DNA of 10,538 nucleotides from contig JAKQGD010000114.1 in the NCBI GenBank assembly GCA_029573365.1, positions 1 through 10,538 of the forward strand. The letters are read 5' to 3'. The stretch comes from Bacteroidota bacterium. GTDB taxonomy: Bacteria; Bacteroidota; Bacteroidia; Chitinophagales; Saprospiraceae. Both the position numbers and the translations under genes were made by a program. This document shows positions 1 to 6,353 of this stretch, one piece after another. The notes under the pieces are model-generated. The model saw only the letters and a list, made by a program, of their open reading frames with translations. It made no database searches and was not told where the DNA came from. The number at the start of each line of letters is the position of its first letter. Positions within the stretch are counted from its first letter, which is position 1.

Positions 1-609
1 AACATTGGAAGACACCATCACCGTTACATCGGGTTCGGCACTGCAGGAAGGAATTGTATTTTTTTCTCCCGGGGTGCCCTTTACCGCTTTACCATTGATC
101 ATAAAACCAAGGTCCTTGATGGCAGCTTTCCAGTTTTCGCCCTTGTTCGGGTCAGCAAGAGGATGGCAAAGCTCTATAGAAGCTCCACCGCCGTCAGTTC
201 CATCTGCAAAAGCCGGCCAGGGAGCTGTTTTTTTATAGTCTACCGAGATCTTTGGATTTCCAAGACTGTCTACGATGGATATAAGTTCGCCACTGTTGCT
301 AAGGGCACCTTCGGTCCACTTGAGGGCGGGTTTTTTATAATTTCTTATGAAGGCCGAATCATTGACCGCCAGAATCAGATACTTGCCGGTATCCAGCGAT
401 ATATTAGGGAAAGTATAGACAATTCCTGATGAAAATTTGTACTTGTACAGGTTTATTTTGGAGTTTCCTGCGTTGTACAGCTCTAAATATTCCAAAGAAT
501 CTGTCAATGATTCCGGGGGATTGTACGAAATTTCAGTAATCACCAGTTGCCCATGCATATAAAGGGCGGTAATAAACATCATAACGATGGATAGGGCGAG
601 ATTTTTCAT
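1..609 (-). CDS. Secreted lamin tail domain (LTD) protein, C-terminus beyond the window
   Basis: This frame is open without a stop from the ATG at 609 down to base 1, giving 203 codons of a gene cut by the left edge. Residues 1-20 (basic start, hydrophobic core, ending near MHGQ) look like a signal peptide, so the protein is probably exported. Residues 21 to about 165 match the lamin tail domain, an immunoglobulin-like fold common in secreted Bacteroidota proteins: ITEISYNPPES near 24-34, EYLELYN at 40-46, LSNSGELISIVD around 103-114, and a WPAFADGTDGGGASIEL block near 131-146 followed by NW and KAA. In such proteins the domain usually sits beside other modules (CotH, nucleases, FN3/PKD, type IX sorting domains); the partner here lies outside the window. 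Its own function is unknown. A weak minus-strand promoter-like CAAATTTG at 616-623 lies just before the start. Family assignment is good; role unassigned. Confidence 0.8.
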   Translation of the reverse strand, partial: MKNLALSIVMMFITALYMHGQLVITEISYNPPESLTDSLEYLELYNAGNSKINLYKYKFSSGIVYTFPNISLDTGKYLILAVNDSAFIRNYKKPALKWTEGALSNSGELISIVDSLGNPKISVDYKKTAPWPAFADGTDGGGASIELCHPLADPNKGENWKAAIKDLGFMINGKAVKGTPGEKNTIPSCSAEPDVTVMVSSNV

Positions 610-834
610 CTTCTGCAAATTTGGTTAATTAAAAGGTTAAAATTACAAAAAATGACATTTTGGGCCATATTTTGAATAGATTTAAATTTTTTAAATATAA
701 AATTTAACATTATATTAATATACGTTGTTTACTTTTGCGATGTAATTCATTCTTAACCAAACTCATTAATTAACCTCTTCAGTGGCAGAGTTTCTTCTAA
801 CACGACAGGCCCTGAAGTACAAAATCAAAATCTT
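610..834. other. Divergent intergenic region between LTD gene and receptor gene
   Basis: This A+T-rich spacer of about 225 bases separates two divergent genes. It holds the -7 element for the receptor at 730-737 and, on the minus strand, a weak candidate for the LTD gene (CAAATTTG at 616-623, with TTTG about 22 bases upstream). The receptor's predicted leader of about 90 bases contains a short inverted repeat, CTTCAG at 777-782 and CTGAAG at 812-817, which is too short to interpret firmly. No small gene is evident. Confidence 0.6.
730..737 (+). promoter_or_regulatory. Bacteroidota -7 promoter element for the TonB-dependent receptor
   Basis: TACTTTTG fits the Bacteroidota -7 consensus TAnnTTTG exactly. 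No good TTTG is seen 17-23 bases upstream, only A+T-rich sequence, so the -33 part is weak. A start of transcription a few bases downstream would leave a leader of about 90 bases before the ATG at 835. Confidence 0.55.
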
Positions 835-3800
835 ATGAAGACGAAAATTTTACAAATGTTGCTTTTGCTGACACTGGCGTGGACGGCACAGGCTCAGGTC
901 ACCACCTCCAGTATGGTGGGCAAAGTAGTAGACGCCAGTGGTGAGCCCTTAATAGGTGCCACGGTCATAGCTACCCATGTGCCATCAGGAACTCAGTATG
1001 GAACTACCACTGCACCTAACGGAAGATTTTCCATCCCCGGCATGAGGGTAGGCGGTCCTTATTCAGTGGCTGTTACTTATATCGGATTTCAGGATTATAC
1101 GCACAATAATATTTATCTGAGTCTGGGTGTAACTGCTGACGTGAATACTACCCTTGCAGAAAGCACAAGTGTGCTTGATGAAGTGTTAGTAACTGCCACA
1201 AAAAACGACTTGTTCAGTTCTGACAGGAACGGTGCGGCTGTAACATTTGGCAATGAGCAATTAAACGCAGTACCTAACATCGGAAGGACCATTAACTCTG
1301 TAACGAGATACAATGTGTACAGCAACGGCAGAGGATCCTTTGCTGGTCAGGACTCCAGATTCAGCAGTTTTACAGTAGACGGTTCTGTTTTTAACAACGG
1401 CTTTGGTCTGGGATCTTCGGCTTCTGCCGGTGGTAGGACAGGTACAACCGCTGTTTCCTTTGACGCTCTGGAAGAAGTGCAGTATAACATTACTCCTTTC
1501 GATGTCAGACAGTCAGGATTTGCCGGTGCCGGCATTAATGCCGTAACCCGATCTGGAACCAACGAGACGACAGGATCTGCTTACTTCTTTACAAGAAACA
1601 ACTCCTTGACAGGTAAAAAGGCAAATGGAATAGACCTTCCTACTTTTACTGTTGATGAAAAAACATATGGCCTTAGACTGGGTGGAGCCCTGGTTAAAAA
1701 TAAACTCTTCTACTTTGTAAATGTAGAAAGGTTTACAAGCTCCAACCCTGCCCTCGACTGGGTTCTCAACAGACCTGGAGCCACCGGAAACGTATCAAGG
1801 GTTACAGAAGCAGACATGCAGGACCTTGCAAACTTCATGAAAACTAACTTTGACTTTGACCTTGGGGCTTTCGACGGTTACAACAATGATGTAACAAGTA
1901 CCAAAGGTCTTGTACGCCTTGATTACAACCTTAACGACAAAAACAAATTGTCACTCAGGTACTCACACCACAACTCCGAGTCAGGCCAGAGAATCAGTGA
2001 CAGTAACTCCAGTAACACGGCAGGAAACGGTAACCGTACAAACAGAGCCCTGGCAATAGCACCTGAAAATACCGGTTATTTCATTCAGGACAATACAAGG
2101 TCAGTGGCACTTGAACTCAACACCATCGTCAGCTCCAAGATGTCAAACAACATCATTGTGGGCTACAACAAACAAATTGAAGACAGAAGGTACAGAACAC
2201 AACTCTTCCCTACTATTGACATTCTGAAAGACGGAAGCACCTACACTTCTATAGGTTTCGACCCTTTTACACCCAATAACCAGCTCAATTATTCCACACT
2301 CAACATCACGGATAACCTGAGCTACTATCTGGGAAATCACCAGCTTACCTTCGGTGCTGCGTTTGAATATTTTAAGTCCAATAACGTATTCTTCCCTGCA
2401 TCCAATGGAGTGTATGTTTACAATTCCATCGACGATTTCAAAACAGCTGCACTACAGTTTAAAAATGATCCCAACAATCCTGTCTCGCCTGTCACTCTCA
2501 ACAGATACAATCTGAGATATTCGCTCCTTCCCGGAGGTGGCGAACCCCTTCAGGTTCTGAAAACCTCTACCTGGTCAGGATATGTGCAGGACGAATATCA
2601 GGTAAATGACAAACTGAAAGTAACCGGAGGTCTCAGGGCTGACTATATTGCATACAACAATGCCACAGCCAAGGACTTTTACAACCCCGTGGTAGCCGGA
2701 CTGACTTACAAGGATGAAAATGGTAATGACCTCAAAGTTAACACTTCACTTTTCCCAAAGTCCACAATACTATTGTCTCCAAGACTTGGATTTAACTACG
2801 ACCTTTCAGGCGACAGAACACTTCAACTCAGAGGAGGTACTGGTATTTTTGTTTCCAGAATTCCTCAAGTGCTCGTTTCTAATCAGTTAGGCAACAATGG
2901 TGTTAACACTGCGGTCATCAATGTACAAAACACCACTGCGTATCCTTTTACAACAGACCCGAGCAAGTTTATTCCTGCCACCACAGATATTACAAAGTTA
3001 CCGGCATATGTCATTAACGCTTCAGACGAAAACCTCAAATATCCTACAACTTGGAAATCAAGCCTTGCAGTTGACAAAAAATTCGGAGCCGGATTTTCAT
3101 TTACAGTTGAAGGTATTTACAGCAAAAACATACACGCTCTTAGATATATCGACGCTAACCTCAAAGGACCTGACAGGACCTTTACCGGTGCCGACAATAG
3201 ACCAAGGTTCCCAGCTTCGGGAGTAAGTGGATCTACTGCCATCAATGCTGCCCGATATATCAACGGAGCAACTACAAACGTGTTTGTACTTAAGAATACT
3301 AAGGAAGGTTACAATTATACATTCGTTACTAGGTTGGAAAAAGCTGCAGAAAAAGGACTTGGAGGATTCATCGGCTATACCTATGGTGGTTCTTATGACA
3401 TCCAGTCTGTGGGAAGTACAGTTCAGGCAAATATGCCTACTGTCGGCGGTCAGAATTACCTTGCTTTGTCAAACTCAGACGAATTTCTCCAACACAGAAT
3501 CGTAGGATTCCTCAATTACAGACTCACTTATGGTTCCAACACAGGTGGAGGAACATCTATTGGACTAGGACTTGTTTCCAGCTCAGGATCTCCAATTTCT
3601 TACACCTTTGGTAATGACTTTAACGGTGATGGCCAGACATCAAACGACCTTATCTTTGTTCCAAATAAAGGAAGTGATCTCACATTTGATGCTTTGACAG
3701 TAGGTTCTGGAGCCACAGCCAAGACTTTTTCACCTGAAGAGCAGCAGGCTGCTTTTGAAGCATTTATCGCTGGCAACTCTTACCTTAATTCAAGAAGAGG

Positions 3801-4152
3801 CCAGTATGCAGAGAGAAACGGTGCTGTACTTCCATGGCTTACAAGGCTTGACCTTTCTTTGGTTCAGGATGTATTTCTTAAAATCGGTGGAAAAAGGCAT
3901 GGTTTCCAGATCAGAGCGGATATTGCTAACTTTGGCAATATGTTAAACAACAAATGGGGTGTGGGCAATGTTACCACCACAAACAACCCGCTTACACTTT
4001 CAAAGGTAAATGCTGACGGTACCACCACCCTCAAAATGGCTACTCAGGTTATCGATGGTCAGACTGTATTGCTCAAAGATTCATTCAGAAAGAGCATCAC
4101 TGTTGACAACGTCTGGCAAGCTTTGCTGGGTATCAGGTATACATTTAATTAA
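835..4152 (+). CDS. Oar-like TonB-dependent outer membrane receptor
   Basis: This 1105-residue protein should be a 22-strand beta-barrel of the outer membrane that takes up or moves a substrate using TonB energy. Residues 1-21 form a clear signal peptide ending in AQAQ. Residues about 24-108 are a carboxypeptidase-regulatory-like beta-sandwich (GKVVDASGEPLIGATV, then PNGRFSIPGM), typical of Bacteroidota receptors. DEVLVTATK at 115-123 marks the entry to the plug, which carries the Oar-family block AVSFDALEEVQYNITPFDV and then AGINAVTRSGTN. The rest is aromatic-rich barrel sequence ending in GIRYTFN, close to the usual terminal aromatic. The length fits the Oar-like group rather than SusC, and no SusD-type lipoprotein gene follows, so glycan uptake by a SusCD pair is unlikely. 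The substrate cannot be told. The gene is complete, with an ATG start and no SD, and ends just before a strong terminator. Confidence 0.9.
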   Translation: MKTKILQMLLLLTLAWTAQAQVTTSSMVGKVVDASGEPLIGATVIATHVPSGTQYGTTTAPNGRFSIPGMRVGGPYSVAVTYIGFQDYTHNNIYLSLGVTADVNTTLAESTSVLDEVLVTATKNDLFSSDRNGAAVTFGNEQLNAVPNIGRTINSVTRYNVYSNGRGSFAGQDSRFSSFTVDGSVFNNGFGLGSSASAGGRTGTTAVSFDALEEVQYNITPFDVRQSGFAGAGINAVTRSGTNETTGSAYFFTRNNSLTGKKANGIDLPTFTVDEKTYGLRLGGALVKNKLFYFVNVERFTSSNPALDWVLNRPGATGNVSRVTEADMQDLANFMKTNFDFDLGAFDGYNNDVTSTKGLVRLDYNLNDKNKLSLRYSHHNSESGQRISDSNSSNTAGNGNRTNRALAIAPENTGYFIQDNTRSVALELNTIVSSKMSNNIIVGYNKQIEDRRYRTQLFPTIDILKDGSTYTSIGFDPFTPNNQLNYSTLNITDNLSYYLGNHQLTFGAAFEYFKSNNVFFPASNGVYVYNSIDDFKTAALQFKNDPNNPVSPVTLNRYNLRYSLLPGGGEPLQVLKTSTWSGYVQDEYQVNDKLKVTGGLRADYIAYNNATAKDFYNPVVAGLTYKDENGNDLKVNTSLFPKSTILLSPRLGFNYDLSGDRTLQLRGGTGIFVSRIPQVLVSNQLGNNGVNTAVINVQNTTAYPFTTDPSKFIPATTDITKLPAYVINASDENLKYPTTWKSSLAVDKKFGAGFSFTVEGIYSKNIHALRYIDANLKGPDRTFTGADNRPRFPASGVSGSTAINAARYINGATTNVFVLKNTKEGYNYTFVTRLEKAAEKGLGGFIGYTYGGSYDIQSVGSTVQANMPTVGGQNYLALSNSDEFLQHRIVGFLNYRLTYGSNTGGGTSIGLGLVSSSGSPISYTFGNDFNGDGQTSNDLIFVPNKGSDLTFDALTVGSGATAKTFSPEEQQAAFEAFIAGNSYLNSRRGQYAERNGAVLPWLTRLDLSLVQDVFLKIGGKRHGFQIRADIANFGNMLNNKWGVGNVTTTNNPLTLSKVNADGTTTLKMATQVIDGQTVLLKDSFRKSITVDNVWQALLGIRYTFN

Positions 4153-4171
4153 TTAGTAAAATAATAGATTT

Positions 4172-4204
4172 AAGGCCGGCCCTCACCCGAAGGCCGGCTT
4201 TTTT
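4172..4204 (+). terminator. Rho-independent terminator after the receptor gene
   Basis: The arms GCCGGCC (4175-4181) and GGCCGGC (4192-4198) pair perfectly and are extended outward by a G-T wobble and A-T pairs. The loop is 10 bases and a run of six T follows (4199-4204). It lies 20 bases after the receptor stop and should end that transcript. Confidence 0.85.
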
Positions 4205-4219
4205 ATTTACAATTGCCAT

Positions 4220-4699
4220 ATGAATATCAAAAAATGGATCCTGATGACTGCCGTTTGTTTGACACTGACTGCGTCTAATGCACAGAGCAATTCGGCAATA
4301 CACCCTGTACCCTCGGTTACCGGTTCATTATCGGTCCAATCGCGTGTAGATTCCCTGCACAGAAAAAAATTCAGGTGGCTGATACAAAATCAGACGGACT
4401 CGCTTGTCGCAATAATGGACAAGAGCCTGCTTTACATCCACTCCAACGGATGGACTGAAACCCGCGAAAACCTCCTTGAAAACCTAAGCAGCGGCAAACT
4501 TAGGTACCATGATATAAGGGTCGAGGAAGCAATAGTAAGAGTCATAGACTCGACGGCTTTAGTCACAGGCAAGGGCCTGTTTTCTGTGAGCCTGGATGGA
4601 AAACCCATTGAGATCCATCTCTATTACACGGAAGTGTACACCGTAACAAACCAGGACATCAGGTTGATCAGCAGACATGCCTGCAAGCTCCCAGACTAA
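4220..4699 (+). CDS. Exported NTF2-like protein (SnoaL/DUF4440 type)
   Basis: This 159-residue protein begins with a signal peptide (MNIKKWILMTAVCLTLTASNAQ, cleavage near residue 21), so it probably acts in the periplasm or outside the cell. Residues about 44-155 resemble the NTF2-like cone fold of the DUF4440 family: a first helix (SLHRKKFRWLIQNQTDSLVAIM), then LLYIHSNGWTETRENLLENLSSGKL, then strands with ALVTGKGLF and IHLYYTEVY, and a closing ISRHACKL. Members bind small molecules or act as minor enzymes; no catalytic residue set can be named, so no reaction is assigned. The start codon lies only 16 bases beyond the T-run of the receptor terminator, leaving little room for a promoter. TACAATTG at 4208-4215 is a 7 of 8 match to the -7 consensus but lacks a -33. 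It converges on the hydrolase gene with an 18-base gap and no obvious terminator hairpin. Confidence 0.75.
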   Translation: MNIKKWILMTAVCLTLTASNAQSNSAIHPVPSVTGSLSVQSRVDSLHRKKFRWLIQNQTDSLVAIMDKSLLYIHSNGWTETRENLLENLSSGKLRYHDIRVEEAIVRVIDSTALVTGKGLFSVSLDGKPIEIHLYYTEVYTVTNQDIRLISRHACKLPD

Positions 4700-4717
4700 A
4701 AATAACTTTTTCCCTTT

Positions 4718-5644
4718 TTACCGGGGTTCCAGAAATATCTCCGCCATCATGCACCGCACACTGCCACCACCGTATTTTTCTATGTTGGGTATGGCTATGG
4801 GCAGAATATGGGTTTTTGCCCCAAGCCTGTTCTTTTGGTCGCCGGTCAAAGAGTCATATGCGGTTTGTGACATACACAGGTAGCGGGTACCGTCCAAGGA
4901 TGTTACTTCCAGCATATTTCCTGCAAAGGACTCCATTTGTTCCAGGGTGATTTCTACCACTTCCTTGGCCGTTGCTGCAAAAGTATCATAAAGCAGTTTT
5001 CTGCTGTCAGCCGATGGTATACTATCCATACAAATCACTACAAAATCTTCACCCAATGCCATCATGACATTGGTATGGTATATCTCATCGCCGTTTCTGT
5101 CTACAGCTTTAAAAAGAATAGACTGTGTTCCCATGAGTACATTGAACTTATCCAGCAACAAAGGGTCTGTACGCTGGCTGATACAGGCATAGACGATCCC
5201 ATTGGGCCTGTCGATGATCATGCTGCCCGTACCTTCAAGAATCAGGGGCTCATCGTCATTTTCAAAAAACTCCAGAGAATATCTGTTTTTTATCCTGAAT
5301 GATTTTTCGAGATTATCTATGATGTCTTCACGTCTTTCGAGCCTGCGGTTTTCTGCAAACATGGGATATGTTATCACGGCCCCACCCTCGTGGAAGCTGA
5401 TCCAGTTGTTGGGAAAAACGGCATCAGGCTTTACAGGCTGCGGAGTGTCATCCATTACTGTCACCTGGATCCCTTTTGACCTAAGTACTGCCACCATCTG
5501 GTCAAACTCCTTTTGGGCTTCGACCCTCAACCAGACGGCATCTACACCGTCTCTGGTCTGGAAAGAATTATTGACGGCAGTCTGCTCATTAAAGCCAAAG
5601 TTGGCCGGACGTACCATCATTATCTGTGAAGTAAGCTGTTTCAA
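4718..5644 (-). CDS. ctlX: CtlX-type citrulline/arginine-family hydrolase (amidinotransferase fold)
   Basis: The 308-residue protein belongs to the guanidine-modifying (arginine deiminase / DDAH / amidinotransferase) superfamily and most resembles the citrulline hydrolase CtlX group. Members cleave citrulline or a related ureido/guanidino compound through a covalent cysteine intermediate in the cytoplasm. Visible landmarks are MVRPANFGFNEQTAVNN (10-26), the substrate-side PDAVFPNNWIS (73-83), LEGTGSM (136-142), the catalytic histidine in YHTNVMM (His190), and the nucleophile in GGGSVRCMM (Cys298). All expected key residues are present and the length is normal. No signal peptide is seen. The longest start is TTG at 5644, which keeps the family's short lead-in before the RP motif; the alternative ATG pair at 5620 and 5617 would remove it. 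TACTTTTA at 5665-5672 (minus) is a plausible -7 element. No other arginine or urea-cycle gene is nearby, so whether the substrate is citrulline, arginine or a methylated arginine is open. Confidence 0.8.
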   Translation of the reverse strand: MKQLTSQIMMVRPANFGFNEQTAVNNSFQTRDGVDAVWLRVEAQKEFDQMVAVLRSKGIQVTVMDDTPQPVKPDAVFPNNWISFHEGGAVITYPMFAENRRLERREDIIDNLEKSFRIKNRYSLEFFENDDEPLILEGTGSMIIDRPNGIVYACISQRTDPLLLDKFNVLMGTQSILFKAVDRNGDEIYHTNVMMALGEDFVVICMDSIPSADSRKLLYDTFAATAKEVVEITLEQMESFAGNMLEVTSLDGTRYLCMSQTAYDSLTGDQKNRLGAKTHILPIAIPNIEKYGGGSVRCMMAEIFLEPR

Positions 5645-5876
5645 AACCTGATATAAATTTTGTGTAAAAGTAATAAATAATCATATCATGACTATGACCT
5701 TGATACATCAATGAGGTCCTATGACTGTCTGTGACTAAAAAATTTTGTGATGGATTGATTGTGAACCATTGACAATTATAAAAAAACCATTATCTTTGTA
5801 CCGACATTGTATTCCCTGGTTCTAAAGTGAATCATAAGGAGTTATCTTTTTACTTATTTTTTCAATTTTTATTTTA
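5645..5876. other. Divergent intergenic region between hydrolase and RRM genes
   Basis: The region carries the RRM promoter (5769-5798) and a weak hydrolase promoter on the other strand (5665-5672). An imperfect hairpin is formed by GACC-TTGAT (5696-5704) and ATCAA-TGA-GGTC (5707-5718). The word CTATGAC occurs twice (5692-5698 and 5719-5725). The last 50 bases contain a possible 16-codon leader ORF, given separately. Confidence 0.5.
5769..5798 (+). promoter_or_regulatory. Promoter of the RRM protein gene
   Basis: TTG (5769-5771) and TATCTTTG (5791-5798) are separated by 19 bases and fit the Bacteroidota TTTG / TAnnTTTG promoter. Transcription should begin a few bases past 5798, giving a leader of about 70 bases before the ATG at 5877. 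Confidence 0.75.
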
Positions 5877-5877
5877 A
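5827..5877 (+). other. Possible 16-codon leader ORF overlapping the RRM start
   Basis: A GTG at 5827 opens a frame encoding MNHKELSFYLFFQFLF. Its TAA stop (5875-5877) shares one base with the ATG of the RRM gene, the arrangement seen in translational coupling. It lies fully inside the predicted transcript. Against it, the start is GTG, there is no SD before it, and the Phe/Leu content is what A+T-rich DNA gives by chance. Confidence 0.25.
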
Positions 5878-6173
5878 TGAACATTTTTGTTGCAAAACTA
5901 AACTACAGAACTACTTCTGAAGCTTTAGAAAAATTATTTTCCGAGTATGGTGAGGTTGTATCTGCCAAGGTAATTACTGACAAGGAAACCGGACGTTCAA
6001 AGGGTTTCGCATTTGTTGAAATGGCAACTGATGATGCCGGTATGGCAGCCATCGTAGGCCTCAACGAAACTCAGTTTGAAGGCCAGACCATTGTCTGCAA
6101 AAAGGCAGAACCAAGGCCGGCTTCACCACCCAGAAGAGATAACAATTTTAGACCCAGAGAAAGAAGATATTAA
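5877..6173 (+). CDS. Small single-RRM RNA-binding protein
   Basis: This 98-residue protein is almost entirely one RNA recognition motif. RNP2 is IFVAKL at 3-8 and RNP1 is KGFAFVEM at 42-49, with the aromatic residues Phe4, Phe44 and Phe46 at the positions that normally stack on RNA bases. Residues 83-98 form a short Pro/Arg-rich basic tail (PRRDNNFRPRERRY), which should add non-specific RNA affinity. Such proteins are common in Bacteroidota and Cyanobacteria, where some are cold-induced, and are thought to act as cytoplasmic RNA chaperones or post-transcriptional regulators. The gene is alone, with its own strong promoter and terminator and a leader of about 70 bases. The AAGGAG at 5836-5841 is too far upstream (35 bases) to serve this start. 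RNA targets are unknown. Confidence 0.92.
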   Translation: MNIFVAKLNYRTTSEALEKLFSEYGEVVSAKVITDKETGRSKGFAFVEMATDDAGMAAIVGLNETQFEGQTIVCKKAEPRPASPPRRDNNFRPRERRY

Positions 6174-6204
6174 TAATTGAAAGATAAAATTGAGTCTTTT
6201 CCTC

Positions 6205-6236
6205 AAAGGCCCGCCTACCAAGGCAGGGCCTTTTTT
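6205..6236 (+). terminator. Rho-independent terminator after the RRM gene
   Basis: AAAGGCCC-GCCT (6205-6216) pairs with AGGC-A-GGGCC plus T residues (6221-6233), with a single bulged A at 6225 and the four-base loop ACCA. Six T follow (6231-6236). It is a strong, standard intrinsic terminator 31 bases after the stop codon. Confidence 0.88.
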
Positions 6237-6299
6237 GTTTTTTATGACTGGCTGTACAGGTGTCAATGACATACTTTTTGGGGCTGTATCGCTCATGTC

Positions 6300-6330
6300 T
6301 CTGTCAATGCAATTTTTTTTGGTACTTTTG
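6300..6330 (+). promoter_or_regulatory. Promoter of lysS
   Basis: TACTTTTG at 6323-6330 is an exact TAnnTTTG. TCTG at 6300-6303 lies 19 bases upstream and matches three of four -33 positions. The leader before the ATG at 6354 would be short, about 15-20 bases. Confidence 0.65.
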
Positions 6331-6353
6331 CGACAAATAAAATAAGATTTGAG

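Noticed and set aside
777..817. CTTCAG/CTGAAG inverted repeat in the receptor leader as a riboswitch or attenuator
   Set aside because: Six base pairs around a 29-base loop is not beyond chance, and no known riboswitch core is seen.
5202..5651. 149-codon plus-strand frame opposite the hydrolase gene
   Set aside because: It lies antisense to a gene with clear catalytic motifs and resembles no family; the other long antisense frames over lysS (7455-7865) and the receptor were rejected for the same reason.
5836..5841. AAGGAG as a ribosome binding site for the RRM gene
   Set aside because: It is 35 bases before the ATG, no start codon follows at the right distance, and Bacteroidota genes here generally lack SD sequences.
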